NCBI GenBank assembly: GCA_963971285.1 | Contig: OZ020255.1 | Span: 13,102,931-13,166,930, forward strand | Reading direction: 5' to 3' | DNA length: 64,000 nucleotides | Source: Astropecten irregularis | Lineage: Eukaryota; Echinodermata; Asteroidea; Paxillosida; Astropectinidae | Part shown: positions 14,013-29,279 of the stretch, one piece after another | Position numbering within the stretch: the stretch's first letter is position 1 | Layout of the letters: each line of letters begins with the position of its first letter | The notes under the pieces: generated by a model | Told to the model about the DNA's origin: nothing | The model's database searches: none | What the model saw: only the letters and a program-made list of their open reading frames with translations | Translations under genes and position numbers: made by a program

Positions 14013-14028
14013 AAAAAAAAAAAAAAAA
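14013..14028 (+). repeat. poly-A tract replacing satellite segment
   Basis: Sixteen A residues replace the usual AAATAAAAAGACA of the monomer. It is probably slippage or a collapsed consensus error. Confidence 0.8.
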
Positions 14029-14303
14029 CGTGTAATTTTGTTTTTCCTGAATTTGCCCCAGAAATGAGCAGGCAGATTTCAAAGATCGTGTCCAAAATAA
14101 AGAATTAGACTACGTACTGCCATATATAATACACATACAGTGTAAACCGATATTGCATGATATGTAAAACATTACAGATTTCGCGCTGCAGGGCAAATTC
14201 AGGCTCAAATATTCAGATAAATGATCTAGAATGAACATAAAAGGACACGTGTAATTTAGTTTTTCCTGAGTTTGACCCAGAAATGAGCAGGCAGATTTCA
14301 AAG

Positions 14304-14673
14304 AAATCGTAACGCGCTTTAGCAATGAGCCCGTGTAGAAAACATATTACGAAGGCTGGGAACATGACCATATGTCACTGACTATGCCAGACGACTGGCT
14401 CATGCCACGCTTATAGGCAAGCCCGTAGAACCTGCGTGGACAAAAATGAATTGTGACATGAAATGTTCTTTGATTATGTTTGTCATAGTCAGCAATATAC
14501 GGTCTAGTTCCCACCTTCGTGCATATGTTTGTGCAAGGGACACTTTCTAAAGTGCATGGGGATTTTTTTAGTGCACGAAGGTGCAGACCACTAAATAATT
14601 TCCCATATCGACTCTCATGCGAAATGTTCCGTTAAAAGTAATAACAAAATACTCAGAAGTTTCTGAGGCAATC
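14304..14673. repeat. 370-bp insert block, copy 5
   Basis: Same junctions as the other copies. It lies 8,077 bp (35 monomers) after copy 4, the longest insert-free run in the array. Flanking monomer subtypes are the usual pair. Confidence 0.95.
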
Positions 14674-16015
14674 AGAAATGAGCAGGCAGATTTCAAAGAT
14701 CGTGTTCAAAATATAGGATTGGACAGCGCGCTGTCATATATAATACACATACAGTGTAGTTCGTCATAACGTGATTTATAAAACATTGCAGATTTCGCTA
14801 AGCAGGGCGAATTCAGGCTCAAAAATTCAGATATATGATCTAGACTGAAAATAAAAAGACACGTGTAATTTTGTTTTTCCTGAGCTTGACCCAGAAATGA
14901 GCAGGCTGATTTCAAAGATCGTGTTCAAAAAATAGGTTTGGACAGCGCGCTGTCATATATAATACACATACAGTGTAGTTCGTCATAACGTGATTTATAA
15001 AACATTGCAGATTTCGCTAAGCAGGGCGAATTCAGGCTCAAAAATTCAGATATATGAGCTAGACTGAAAATAAAAAGACACGTGTAATTTTTTTTTTCCT
15101 GAGCTTGACCCAGAAATGAGCAGGCAGATTTCAAAGATCGCGTTCAAAATAAAGAAATAGACTACGTATTGCCATATACAATACACATACAGTGTAAACC
15201 GGTATAGCATGATATGTAAAACATTACAGATTTCGCTATGCAGGGCGAATTCAGGCTCGAAAATTCAGAGAAATGATCTAGACTGAAAATAAAAAGACAC
15301 GTGTAATTTTGTTTTTCCTGAGTTTGACCCAGAAATGAGCAGGCTGATTTCAAAGATCGGGTTCAAAATATAGGATTAGACTGCGTGCTGCCATATTATA
15401 ATACAAATACAGTGTAGCACGTCATAACGTGATTTATAAAACATTGCAGATTTCGCTAAGCAGGGCGACCTCAGGTTCAAAAATTCAGATATATGATCTA
15501 CACTGAAAATAAAAAGACACGTGTAATTTTGTTTTTCCTTAATTTTTCCCCAGAAATGAGCAGGCAGTTTTCAAAGATCGGGTTCAAAATATAGGATTAG
15601 ACTGCGTGCTGCCATATTGTAATACATATACAGTGTAGCACGTCATAACGTGATTGATAAAACACTGCAGATTTCGCTAAGCAGGGCGACTTCAGGTTCA
15701 AAAATTCAGATATATGATCTACACTGAAAATAAAAAGACACGTGTAATTTAGTTTTTCCTGAATTTGCCCCAGAAATGAGCAGGCAGATTTCAAAGATCG
15801 TGTCCAAAATAAAGAATTAGACTACGTACTGCCATATATAATACACATACAGTGTAAACCGATATTGCATGATATGTAAAACATTACAGATTTCGCGCTG
15901 CAGGGCAAATTCAGGCTCAAATATGCAGATAAATGATCTAGACTGAACAAAAAAGGACACGTGTAATTTTGTTTTTCCTGAGTTTGACCCAGAAATGAGC
16001 AGGCAGATTTCAAAG

Positions 16016-16387
16016 AAATCGTAACGCGCTTTAGCAATGAGCCCGTGTAGAAAACATATTACGAAGGCTGGGAACATGACCATATGTCACTGACTATGCC
16101 AGACGACTGGCTCATGAGACGCTTATAGGCAAGCCCGTAGAACCCGCGTGGACAAAAAATGAATTGTGACATGAAATGGTCTTTGATTATGTTTGTCATA
16201 GTCAGCAATATACGGTCTAGTTCCCATCTTCGTGCATATGTTTGTGCAAGGGACACTTTCTAAAGTGCATGGGGATTTTGTTTAGTGCACGAAGGTGCAG
16301 ACCACTAAATAATTTCCCATATCGACTCTCATGCGAAATGTTCCGTTAAAAGTAAAAACAAAATACTCAGAAGTTTCTGAGGCAATC
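16016..16387. repeat. 370-bp insert block, copy 6
   Basis: Six monomers after copy 5 (1,712 bp). Small differences: GCTCATGAGACGC instead of GCTCATGCCACGC, and AGTAAAAACAAAA near the end, the latter shared with copy 7. Confidence 0.95.
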
Positions 16388-17726
16388 AGAAATGAGCAGG
16401 CAGATTTCAAAGATCGTGTTCAAAATATAGGATTGGACAGCGCGCTGTCATATATAATACACATACAGTGTAGTTCGTCATAACGTGATTTATAAAACAT
16501 TGCAGATTTCGCTAAGCAGGGCGAATTCAGGCTCAAAAATTCAGATACATGATCTAGACTGAAAATAAAAAGACACGTGTAATTTTGTTTTTCCTGAGCT
16601 TGACCCAGAAATGAGCAGGCTGATTTCAGAGATCGTGTTAAAAAAATAGGATTGGACAGCGCGCTGTCATATATAATACACATACAGTGTAGAACGTCAT
16701 ATTATGATATATAAATCATTGCAGATTTCGCTTTGCAGGGCGACTTCAGGTTCAAAAATTCAGATAAATGATCTATACTGAAAATAAAAAGACACGTGTA
16801 ATTTAGTTTTTCCTGAATTTGCCCCAGAAATGAGCAGGCAGATTTCAAAGATCGTTTTCAAAATATAGGATTGCACAGCGCGCTGTCATATATAATATAC
16901 ATATTGTGTAGAACGTCATAACATGATATATAAATCATTGCAGATTTCGCTATGCAGGGCGACTTCAGGTTCACAAATTCAGATATATGATCTACACTGA
17001 AAATAAAAAGACACGTGTAATTTAGTTTTTCCTGAATTTGCCCCAGAAATGAACAGGCAGATTTCAAAGATCGTGTTCAAAATATAGGATTGGACAGCGC
17101 GCTGTCATATATAATACACATACAGTGTAAACCGGTATTGCATGATATGTAAAACATTACAGATTTGGCTATGCAGGGCGAATTCAGGCTCAAAAATTCA
17201 GATATATGATCTACACTGAAAATAAAAAGACACGTGTAATTTAGTTTTTCCTGATTTTGCCCCAGAAATGAACAGGCAGATTTCAAAGATCGTGTTCAAT
17301 ATATAGGATTGGACAGCGCGCTGTCATATATAATACACATACAGTGTAGAACGTCATAACATGATATATAAATCATTGCAGTTTTCGCTATGCAGGGCGA
17401 CTTCAGGTTAAAAAATTCAGATATATGATCTACACTGAAAATAAAAAGACACGTGTATTTTTGTTTTGCCTTAATTTGCCCCAGAAATGAGCAGGCAGAT
17501 TTCTAAGATCGTGTTCAAAATAAAGAATTACACAACGTACTGCCCTATATAATAAACATACAGTGTAAACCGATATTGCATGATATGTAAAACATTACTG
17601 ATTTCGCTATGCACGGCGAATTCAGGCTCAAATATCCAGATAAATGATCTAGACTGAAAATAAAAAGACACGTGTAATTTTTTTTTTCCTGAGTTTGACC
17701 CAGAAATGAGCAGGCAGATTTTAAAG

Positions 17727-18097
17727 AAATCGTAACGCGCTTTAGCAATGAGCCCGTGTAGAAAACATATTAGGAAGGCTGGGAAGATGACCATATGTCA
17801 CTGACTATGCCAGACGACTGGCTCATGCCACGCTTATAGGCAAGCCCGTAGAACCCGCGTGGACAAAAATGTATTGTGACATGAAATGGTCTTTGATTAT
17901 GTTTGTCATAGTCAGCAATATACGGTCTAGTTCCCATCTTCGTGCATATGTTTGTGCAAGGGACACTTTCTAAAGTGCATGGGGATTTTTTTTAGTGCAC
18001 GAAGGTGCAGACCACTAAATAATTTCCCATATCGACTCTAATGCGAAATGTTCCGTTAAAAGTAAAAACAAAACACTCAGAAGTTTCTGAGGCAATC
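17727..18097. repeat. 370-bp insert block, copy 7
   Basis: Six monomers after copy 6 (1,711 bp). The hairpin arm reads TAGGAAGGCTGGGAAGATG, so its pairing is slightly weaker than in other copies. Confidence 0.95.
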
Positions 18098-20097
18098 AGA
18101 AATGAGCAGGCAGATTTCAAAGATCGTGTTCAAAATATAGGATTGGACAGCGCGCTGTCATATATAATACACATACAATGTAGTTCGTCATACCGTGATT
18201 TATAAAACATTGCAGATTTCGCTAAGCAGGGCGAATTCAGGCTCAAAAATTCAGATACATGATCTAGACTGAAAATAAAAAGACACGTGTAATTTTGTTT
18301 TTCCAGAGCTTGACCCAGAAATGAGCAGGCTGATTTCAGAGATCGTGTTAAAAAAATAGGATTGAACAGCGCGCTGTCATATATAATACACATACAGTGT
18401 AGAACGTCATATTATGATATATAAATCATTGCAGATTTCGCTTTGCAGGGCGACTTCAGGTTCAAAAATTCAGATATATGATCTATACTGAAAATAAAAA
18501 GACACGTGTAATTTAGTTTTTCCTGAATTTGCCCCAGAAATGAGCAGGCAGATTTCAAAGATCGTTTTCAAAATATAGGATTGGACAGCGCGCTGTCATA
18601 TATAATATACATACAGTGTAGGACGTCTTAACATGATATATAAATCATTGCAGATTTCGCTATGCAGGGCAACTTCAGGTTCAAAAATTCAGATATATGA
18701 TCTACACTGAAAATAAAAAGACACGTGTAATTTAGTTTTTCCTGATTTTGCCCCAGAAATGAACAGGCAGATTTCAAAGATCGTTTTCAAAATATAGGAT
18801 TGCACAGCGCGCTGTCATATATAATATACATATTGTGTAGAACGTCATAACATGATATATAAATCATTGCAGATTTCGCTATGCAGGGCGACTTCAGGTT
18901 CACAAATTCAGATATATGATCTACACTGAAAATAAAAAGACACGTGTAATTTAGTTTTTCCTGAATTTGCCCCAGAAATGAACAGGCAGATCTCAAAGAT
19001 CGTGTTCAAAATATAGGATTGGACAGCGCGCTGTGATATATAATACACATACAGTGTAAACCGGTATTGCATGATATGTAAAACATTACAGATTTGGCTA
19101 TGCAGGGCGAATTCAGGCTCAAAAATTCAGATATATGATCTAGACTGAAAATAAAAAGACACGTGTAATTTTGTTTCTCCTGAGTTTGACCCAGAAATAA
19201 GCAGGCAGATTTCAAAGATCGTGTTCAAAATATAGGATTGGACAGCGCGCTGTCATATATAATACACATACAGTGTAGAACGTCATAACGTGATTTATAT
19301 AACATAGCAGATTTCGCTAAGCAGGGCTACTTCAGGTTCAAAAATTCAGATATATGATCTACACTGAAAATAAAAAGACACGTGTAATTTAGTTTTTCCT
19401 GAGCTTGACCCAGAAATGAGCAGGCAGATTTCAAAGATCGTGTTCAAAATAAAGTATTAAACTACGTACCGCCATATATAATACACATACAGTGTAAACC
19501 GGTATTGCATGATATGTAAAAAAATTCAGATTTGGCTATGCAGGGCGAATTCAGGCTCAAAAATTCAAATATATGATCTAGACTGAAAATAAAAAGACAC
19601 GTGTAATTTTGTTTCTCCTGAGTTTGACCTAGAAATGAGCAGGCAGATTTCAAAGATCGTGTTCAAAATATAGGATTGGACAGCGCACTGTCATAATTAT
19701 ATAATACACATACAGTGTAGAACGTCATAACATGATATATAAATCATTGCAGTTTTCGCTATGCTTGGCGACTTCAGGTTAAAAAATTCAGATATATGAT
19801 CCACACTGAAAATAAAAAGACACGTGTAATTTTGTTTTTCCTTAATTTGCCCCAGAAATGAGCAGGCAGATTTCAAAGATCGTGTTCAAAATAAAGAATT
19901 ACACAACGTACTGCCCTATATAATACACATACAGTGTAAACCGATATTGCATGATATGTAAAACATTACTGATTTCGCTATGCACGGCGAATTCAGGCTC
20001 AAATATTCAGATAAATGATCGACACTGAACATAAAAGGACACGTGTAATTTTGTTTTTCCTGAGTTTGACCCAGAAATGAGCAGGCAGATTTCAAAG

Positions 20098-20467
20098 AAA
20101 TCGTAACGCGCTTTAGCAATGAGCCCGTGTAGAAAACATATTACGAAGGCTGGGAACATGACCATATGTCACTGACTATGCCAGACGACTGGCTCATGCC
20201 ACGCTTATAGGCAAGCCCGTAGAACCTGCGTGGACAAAAATGAATTGTGACATGAAATGTTCTTTGATTATGTTTGTCATAGTCAGCAATATACGGTCTA
20301 GTTCCCACCTTCGTGCATATGTTTGTGCAAGGGACACTTTCTAAAGTGCATGGGGATTTTTTTAGTGCACGAAGGTGCAGACCACTAAATAATTTCCCAT
20401 ATCGACTCTCATGCGAAATGTTCCGTTAAAAGTAATAACAAAATACTCAGAAGTTTCTGAGGCAATC
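20098..20467. repeat. 370-bp insert block, copy 8
   Basis: Nine monomers after copy 7 (2,371 bp). Standard junctions and hairpin. Confidence 0.95.
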
Positions 20468-21808
20468 AGAAATGAGCAGGCAGATTTCAAAGATCGTGTT
20501 CAAAATATAGGATTGGACAGCGCGCTGTCATATATAATACACATACAGTGTAGTTCGTCATAACGTGATTTATAAAACATTGCAGATTTCGCTAAGCAGG
20601 GCGAATTCAGGCTCAAAAATTCAGATATATGATCTAGACTGAAAATAAAAAGACACGTGTAATTTTGTTTTTCCTGAGCTTGACCCAGAAATGAGCAGGC
20701 TGATTTCAAAGATCGTGTTCAAAAAATAGGTTTGGACAGCGCGCTGTCATATATAATACACATACAGTTTAGTTCGTCATAACGTGATTTATAAAACATT
20801 GCAGATTTCGCTAAGCAGGGCGAATTCAGGCTCAAAAATTCAGATATATGATCTACACTGAAAATAAAAATACACATGTAATTTAGTTTTACCTGAATTT
20901 GCCCCAGAAATGAACAGGCAGATTTCAAAGATCGCGTTCAAAATAAAGAAATAGACTACGTACTGCCATATATAATACACATACAGTGTAAACCGGTATA
21001 GCATGATATGTAAAACATTACAGATTTCGCTATGCAGGGCGAATTCAGGCTCGAAAATTCAGATATATGATCTACACTGAAAATAAAAATACACGTGTAA
21101 TTTAGTTTTACCGGAATTTGCCCCAGAAATGAACAGGCAGATTTCAAAGATCGCGTTCAAAATAAAGAAATAGACTACGTACTGCCATATATAATACACA
21201 TACAGTGCAAACCGGTATTGCATGATATGTAAAACATTACAGATTTGGCTATGCAGGGCGAATTCAGGCTCAAAAATTCAGATATATGATCTACACTGAA
21301 AATAAAAAGAGACGTGTAATTTAGTTTTTCCTGAATTTGCCCCAGAAATGAGCAGGCAGATTTCAAAGATCGTGTTCAAAATAAAGAATTAAACTACGTA
21401 CCGCCATATATAATACACATACAGTATAAACCGGTATTGCATGAGATGTAAAACATTACAGATTTCGCTATGCAGGGCGAATTCAGGCTCAAAAATTCAA
21501 ATATATGATCTAGACTGAAAATAAAAAGACACGTGTAATTTTGTTTCTCCTGAGTTTGACCCAGAAATGAGCAGGCAGATTTCAAAGATCGGGTTCAAAA
21601 TATAGGATTAGACTGCGTGCTGCCATATTATATTACACATACAGTGTAGCACGTCATAACGTCATTTATATAACATAGCTGACTTCGCTAAGCAGGGCGA
21701 CTTCAGGTTCAAAAATTTCAGATATATGATCTAGACTGAAAATAAAAAGACACGTGTTATTTTGCTTTTCCTGAGTTTGACCCAGAAATGAGCAGGCAGA
21801 TTTCAAAG

Positions 21809-22178
21809 AAATCGTAACGCGCTTTAGCAATGAGCCCGTGTAGAAAACATATTACGAAGGCTGGGAACATGACCATATGTCACTGACTATGCCAGACGAC
21901 TGGCTCATGCCACGCTTATAGGCAAGCCCGTAGAACCTGCGTGGACAAAAATGAATTGTGACATGAAATGTTCTTTGATTATGTTTGTCATAGTCAGCAA
22001 TATACGGTCTAGTTCCCACCTTCGTGCATATGTTTGTGCAAGGGACACTTTCTAAAGTGCATGGGGATTTTTTTAGTGCACGAAGGTGCAGACCACTAAA
22101 TAATTTCCCATATCGACTCTCATGCGAAATGTTCCGTTAAAAGTAATAACAAAATACTCAGAAGTTTCTGAGGCAATC
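21809..22178. repeat. 370-bp insert block, copy 9
   Basis: 1,711 bp after copy 8. Unlike all other left-array copies, the monomer before it is of the GTGTAGCACGTC subtype, while the junction with the block is unchanged. That points to a crossover or gene-conversion boundary just left of the block. Confidence 0.95.
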
Positions 22179-25100
22179 AGAAATGAGCAGGCAGATTTCA
22201 AAGATCGTGTTCAAAATATAGGATTGGACAGCGCGCTGTCATATATAATACACATACAGTGTAGTTCGTCATAACGTGATTTATAAAACATTGCAGATTT
22301 CGCTAAGCAGGGCGAATTCAGGCTCAAAAATTCAGATATATGATCTAGACTGAAAATAAAAAGACACGTGTAATTTTGTTTTTCCTGAGCTTGACCCAGA
22401 AATGAGCAGGCTGATTTCAAAGATCGTGTTCAAAAAATAGGTTTGGACAGCGCGCTGTCATATATAATACACATACAGTGTAGTTCGTCATAACGTGATT
22501 TATAAAACATTGCAGATTTCGCTAAGCAGGGCGAATTCAGGCTCAAAAATTCAGATATATGATCTAGACTGAAAATAAAAAGACATGTGTAATTTTGTTT
22601 TTCCTGAGCTTGACCCAGAAATGAGCAGGCAGATTTCAAAGATCGCGTTTAAAATAAAGAAATAGACTACGTACTGCCATATATAATACACATACAGTGT
22701 AAACCGGTATAGCATGATATGTAAAACATTGCAGATTTCGCTATGCAGGGCGAATTCAGGCTCGAAAATTCAGAGAAATGATCTAGACTGAAAATAAAAA
22801 GACACGTGTAATTTTGTTTTTCCTGAGTTTGACCAAGAAATGAGCAGGCTGATTTCAAAGATCGGGTTCAAAATATAGGATTAGACTGCGTGCTGCCATA
22901 TTATAATACAAATACAGTGTAGCACGTCATAACGTGATTTTTAAAACATTGCAGATTTCGCTAAGCAGGGCGACTTCAGGTTCAAAAATTCAGATATATG
23001 ATCTACACTGAAAATAAAAAGACACGTGTAATTTTGTTTTTCCTGAATTTTCCCCAGAAATGAGCAGGCAGTTTTCAAAGATCGGGTTCAAAATATAGGA
23101 TTAGACTGCGTGCTGCCATATTGTAATACATATACAGTGTAGCACGTCATAACGTGATTTATAAAACACTGCAGATTTCGCTAAGCAGGGCGATTTCATG
23201 TTCAAAAATTCAGATATATGATCTACACTGAAAATAAAAAGACACGTGTAATTTAGTTTTTCCTGAATTTGCCCCAGAAATGAGCAGGCAGATTTCAAAG
23301 ATCATGTCCAAAATAAAGAATTAGACTACGTACTGCCATATATAATACACATACAGTGTAAACCGATATTGCATGATATGTAAAACATTACAGATTTCGC
23401 GCTGCAGGGCAAATTCAGGCTCAAATATTCAGATAAATGATCTAGACTTAACATAAAAGGACTCGTGTAATTTTGTTTTTCCTGAGTTTGACCCAGAAAT
23501 GAGCAGACTGATTTCAAAGATCGGGTTCAAAATATAGGATTAGACTACGTGCTGCCATATTATAATACAAATACAGTGTAGCACGTCATAACGTGATTTA
23601 TAAAACATTGCAGATTTCGCTAAGCCGGGCGACTTCAGGTTCAAAAATTCAGATATATGATCTACACTGAAAATAAAAAGACACGTGTAATTTTGTTTTT
23701 CCTGAATTTTCCCCAGAAATGAGCAGGCAGTTTTCAAAGATCGGGTTCAAAATATAGGATTAGACTGCGTGCTGCCATATATAATACACATACAGTGTAA
23801 ACCGGTATTGCATGAGATGTAAAACATTACAGATTTCGCTATGCAGGGCGAATTCAGGCTCAAAAATTCAGATAAATGATCTACACTGAAAATAAAAAGA
23901 CACGTGTAATTTTGTTTTTCCTGAGTTTGACCCAGAAATGAGCAGGCTGATTTCAAAGATCGTGTTCAAAATATAGGATTGGACAGCGCGCTGTCATATA
24001 TAATACACATACAGTGTAGTTCGTCATAACGTGATTTATAAAACATTGCAGATTTCGCTAAGCAGGGCGAATTCAGGCTCAAAAATTCAGATATATGATC
24101 TAGACTGAAAATAAAAAGACACGTGTAATTTTGTTTTTCCTGAGCTTGACCCAGAAATGAGCAGGCTGATTTTTAAAGATCGTGTTCAAAAAATAGGTTT
24201 GGACAGCGCACTGTCATATATAATAGACATACAGTGTAGAACGTCATATCGTGATTTATAAAACATTGCAGATTTCGCTATGCAGGGCGACTTCAGGTTC
24301 AAAAATTCAGATATATGATCTACACTGAAAATAAAAATACACGTGTAATTTAGTTTTACCTGAATTTGCCCCAGAAATGAACAGGCAGATTTCAAAGATC
24401 GCGTTCAAAATAAAGAAATAGACTATGTACTGCCATATATAATACACATACAGTGTAAACCGGTATTGCATGATATGTAAAACATTACAGATTTCGCTAT
24501 GCAGGGCGAATTCAGGCTCGAAAATTCAGAGAAATGATCTAGACTGAAAATAAAAAGACACGTGTAATTTTGTTTTTCCTGAGTTTGACCCAGAAATGAG
24601 CTGGCTGATTTCAAAGATCGTGTTCAAAATACAGGATTGGACAGCGCGCTGTCATATATAATACACATACAGTGTAGGTCGTCATAACGTGATTTATAAA
24701 ACATTGCAGTTTTCGCTATGCAGGGCGACTTCAGGTTCAAAAATTCAGATATATGATCTAGACTGAAAATAAAAAGACACGTGTAATTTAGTTTTTCCTG
24801 AGCTTGACCCAGAAATGAGCAGGCTGATTTCAAAGATCGTGTTCAAAAAATAGGTTTGGACAGCGCGCTGTCATGTATAATACACATACAGTGTAGAACG
24901 TCATAACATGATATATAAATCATTGCAGATTTCGCTTTGCAGGGCGACTTCAGGTTCAAAAATTCAGATATATGATCTATACTGAAAATAAAAAGACACG
25001 TGTAATTTTGTTTTTCCTGAATTTGCCCTAGAAATGAACAGGAAGATTTCAAAGATCGTGTTCAAAATATAGGATTGGACAGCGCGCTGTCATATATAAT

Positions 25101-25492
25101 AAACATACAGTGTAAACCGGTATTGCATGATTTATAAAACATTGCAGATTTCGCTAAGCAGGGCGACTTCAGGTTCAAAAATTCAGATATATGATCTACA
25201 CTGAAAATAAAAAGACACGTGTAATTTAGTTTTTCCTGAATTTGCCCCAGAAATGAGCAGGCAGATTTCAAAGATCGTGTCCAAAATAAAGAATTAGACT
25301 ACGTACTGCCATATATAATACACATACAGTGTAAACCGATATTGCATGATATGTAAAACATTACAGATTTCGCGCTGCAGGGCAAATTCAGGCTCAAATA
25401 TTCAGATAAATGATCTAGACTGAACATAAAAGGACTCGTGTAATTTTGTTTTTCCTGAGTTTGACCAAGAAATGAGCAGGCAGATTTCAAAG

Positions 25493-25861
25493 AAATCGTA
25501 ACGCGCTTTAGCAATGAGCCCATGTAGAAAACATATTACGAAGGCTGGGAACATGACCATATGTCACTGACTATGCCAGACGACTGGCTCATGCCACGCT
25601 TATAGGCAAGCCCGTAGAACCCACGTGGACAAAAATGAATTGTGACATTAAATGGTCTTTGATTATGTTTGTCATAGTCAGCAATATACGGTCTAGTTCC
25701 CACCTTCGTGCATATGTTTGTGCAAGGGACACTTTCTAAAGTGCATGGGGATTTTTTTAGTGCACGAAGGTGCAGACAACTAAATAATTTCCCATATCGA
25801 CTCTCATGCGAAATGTTCCGTTAAAAGTAATAACAAAATACTCAAAGTTTCTGAGGCAATC
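25493..25861. repeat. 370-bp insert block, copy 10
   Basis: Fifteen monomers after copy 9 (3,684 bp). Shares ACATTAAATGG, GCAGACAAC and the shortened CTCAAAGTTTC with copy 11, so the two are close relatives. Confidence 0.95.
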
Positions 25862-27201
25862 AGAAATGAGCAGGCAGATTTCAAAGATCGTGTTCAAAAT
25901 ATAGGATTGGACAGCGCGCTGTCATATATAATACACATACAGTGTAGTTCGTCATAACGTGATTTATAAAACATTGCAGATTTCGCTAAGCAGGGCGAAT
26001 TCAGGCTCAAAAATTCAGATATATGATCTAGACTGAAAATAAAAAGACACGTGTAATTTTGTTTTTCCTGAGCTTGACCCAGAAATGAGCAGGCTGATTT
26101 CAAAGATCGTGTTCAAAAAATAGGTTTGGACAGCGCGCTGTCATATATAATACACATACAGTGTAGAACGTCATAACGTGATTTATAAAACATTGCAGAT
26201 TTCGCTATGCAGGGCGACTTCAGGTTCAAAAATTCAGATATATGATCTACACTGAAAATAAAAATACACGTGTAATTTAGTTTTACCTGAATTTGCCCCA
26301 GAAATGAACAGGCAGATTTCAAAGATCGCGTTCAAAATAAAGAAATAGACTACGTACTGCCATATATAATACACATACAGTGTAAACCGGTATTGCTTGA
26401 TATGTAAAACATTACAGATTTCCCTATGCAGGGCGAATTCAGGCTCGAAAATTCAGAGAAATGATCTAGACTGAAAATAAAAAGACACGTGTAATTTTGT
26501 TTTTCCTGAGTTTGACCCAGAAATGAGCTGGCTGATTTCAAAGATCGTGTTCAAAATATAGGATTAGACTGCGTGCTGCCATATTATAATACAAATACAG
26601 TGTAGCACGTCATAACGTGATTTATAAAACATTGCAGATTTCGCTAAGCAGGGCGACTTCAGGTTCAAAAATTCAGATATATGATCTATTCTGAAAATAA
26701 AAAGACACGTGTAATTTTGTTTTTCCTGAATTTGCCCCAGAAATGAACAGGAAGATTTCAAAGATCGTGTTCAAAATATAGGATTGGACAGCGCGCTGTC
26801 ATATATAATAAACATACAGTGTAAACCGGTATTGCATGATTTATAAAACATTGCAGATTTCGCTAAGCAGGGCGACTTCAGGTTCAAAAATTCAGATATA
26901 TGATCTACACTGAAAATAAAAAGACACGTGTAATTTAGTTTTTCCTGAATTTGCCCCAGAAATGAGCAGGCAGATTTCAAAGATCGTGTCCAAAATAAAG
27001 AATTAGACTACGTACTGCCATATATAATACACATACAGTGTAAACCGATATTGCATTATATGTAAAACATTACAGATTTCGCGCTGCAGGGCAAATTCAG
27101 GCTCAAATATTCAGATAAATGATCTAGACTGAACATAAAAGGACTCGTGTAATTTTGTTTTTCCTGAGTTTGGCCCAGAAATGAGCAGGCAGATTTCAAA
27201 G

Positions 27202-27570
27202 AAATCGTAACGCGCTTTAGCAATGAGCCCGTGTAGAAAACATATTACGAAGGCTGGGAACATGACCATATGTCACTGACTATGCCAGACGACTGGCTCA
27301 TGCCACGCTTATAGGCAAGCCCGTAGAACCCGCGTGGACAAAAATGAATTGTGACATTAAATGGTCTTTGATTATGTTTGTCATAGTCAGCAATATACGG
27401 TCTAGTTCCCACCTTCGTGCATATGTTTGTGCAAGGGACACTTTCTAAAGTGCATGGGGATTTTTTTAGTGCACGAAGGTGCAGACAACTAAATAATTTC
27501 CCATATCGACTCTCATGCGAAATGTTCCGTTAAAAGTAATAACAAAATACTCAAAGTTTCTGAGGCAATC
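27202..27570. repeat. 370-bp insert block, copy 11
   Basis: Six monomers after copy 10 (1,709 bp) and sharing its private variants. Together they mark a recent duplication of one higher-order unit. Confidence 0.95.
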
Positions 27571-28908
27571 AGAAATGAGCAGGCAGATTTCAAAGATCGT
27601 GTTCAAAATATAGGATTGGACAGCGCGATGTCATATATAATACACACAGTGTAGTTCGTCATAACGTGATTTATAAAACATTGCAGATTTCGCTAAGCAG
27701 GGCGAATTCAGGCTCAAAAATTCAGATATATGATCTAGACTGAAAATAAAAAGACACGTGTAATTTTGTTTTTCCTGAGCTTGACCCAGAAATGAGCAGG
27801 CTGATTTCAAAGATCGTGTTCAAAAAATAGGTTTGGACAGCGCGCTGTCATATACAATACACATACAGTGTAGAACGTCATAACGTGATTTATAAAACAT
27901 TGCAGATTTCGCTATGCAGGGCGACTTCAGGTTCAAAAATTCAGATATATGATCTACACTGAAAATAAAAATACACGTGTAATTTAGTTTTACCTGAATT
28001 TGCCCCAGAAACGAACAGGCAGATTTCAAAGATCGCGTTCAAAATAAAGAAATAGACTACGTACTGCCATATATAATACACATACAGTGTAAACCGGTAT
28101 TGCTTGATATGTAAAACATTACAGATTTCGCTATGCAGGGCGAATTCAGGCTCGAAAATTCAGAGAAATGATCTAGACTGAAAATAAAAAGACAAGTGTA
28201 ATTTAGTTTTTCCTGAGTTTGACCCAGAAATGAGCTGGCTGATTTCAAAGATCGTGTTCAAAATATAGGATTAGACTGCGTGCTGCCATATTATAATACA
28301 AATACAGTGTAGCACGTCATAACGTGATTTATAAAACATTGCAGATTTCGCTAAGCAGGGCGACTTCAGGTTCAAAAATTCAGATATATGATCTACACTG
28401 AAAATAAAAAGACACGTGTAATTTTGTTTTTCCTGAATTTCCCCAGAAATGAGCAGGCAGTTTGCAAAGATCGGGTTCAAAATATAGGATTAGACTGCGT
28501 GCTGCCATATTGTAATACACATACAGTGTAGCCCGTCATAACGTGATTTATAAAACATTGCAGATTTCGCTAAGCAGGGCGACTTCAGGTTCAAAAATTC
28601 AGATATATGATCTACACTGAAAATAAAAAGACACGTGTAATTTAGTTTTTCCTGAATTTGCCCCAGAAATGAGCAGGCAGATTTCAAAGATCGTGTCCAA
28701 AATAAAGAATTAGACTACGTACTGCCATATATAATACACACACAGTGTAAACCGATATTGCATGATATGTAAAACATTACAGATTTCGCGCTGCTGGGCA
28801 AATTCAGGCTCAAATATTCAGATAAATGATCTAGACTGAACATAAAAGGACACGTGTAATTTTGTTTTTCCTGAGTTTGACCCAGAAATGAGCAGGCAGA
28901 TTTTAAAG

Positions 28909-29279
28909 AAATCGTAACGCGCTTTAGCAATGAGCCCGTGTAGAAAACATATTACGAAGGCTGGGAACATGACCATATGTCACTGACTATGCCAGACGAC
29001 TGGCTCATGCCACGCTTATAGGCAAGCCCGTAGAACCTGCGTGGACAAAAATGAATTATGACATGAAGTGGTCTTTGATTATGTTTGTCATAGTCAGCAA
29101 TATACGGTCTAGTTCCCACCTTCGTGCATATGTTTGTGCAAGGGACACTTTCTACAGTGCATGGGGATTTTTTTTAGTGCACGAAGGTGCAGACCACTAA
29201 ATAATTTCCCATATCGACTCTCATGCGAAATGTTCCGTTAAAAGTAATAACAAAATACTCAGAAGTTTCTGAGGCAATC
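28909..29279. repeat. 370-bp insert block, copy 12
   Basis: Six monomers after copy 11 (1,707 bp). Has TTCTACAGTGCAT where others have TTCTAAAGTGCAT, which breaks one pair of the small palindrome. Confidence 0.95.
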
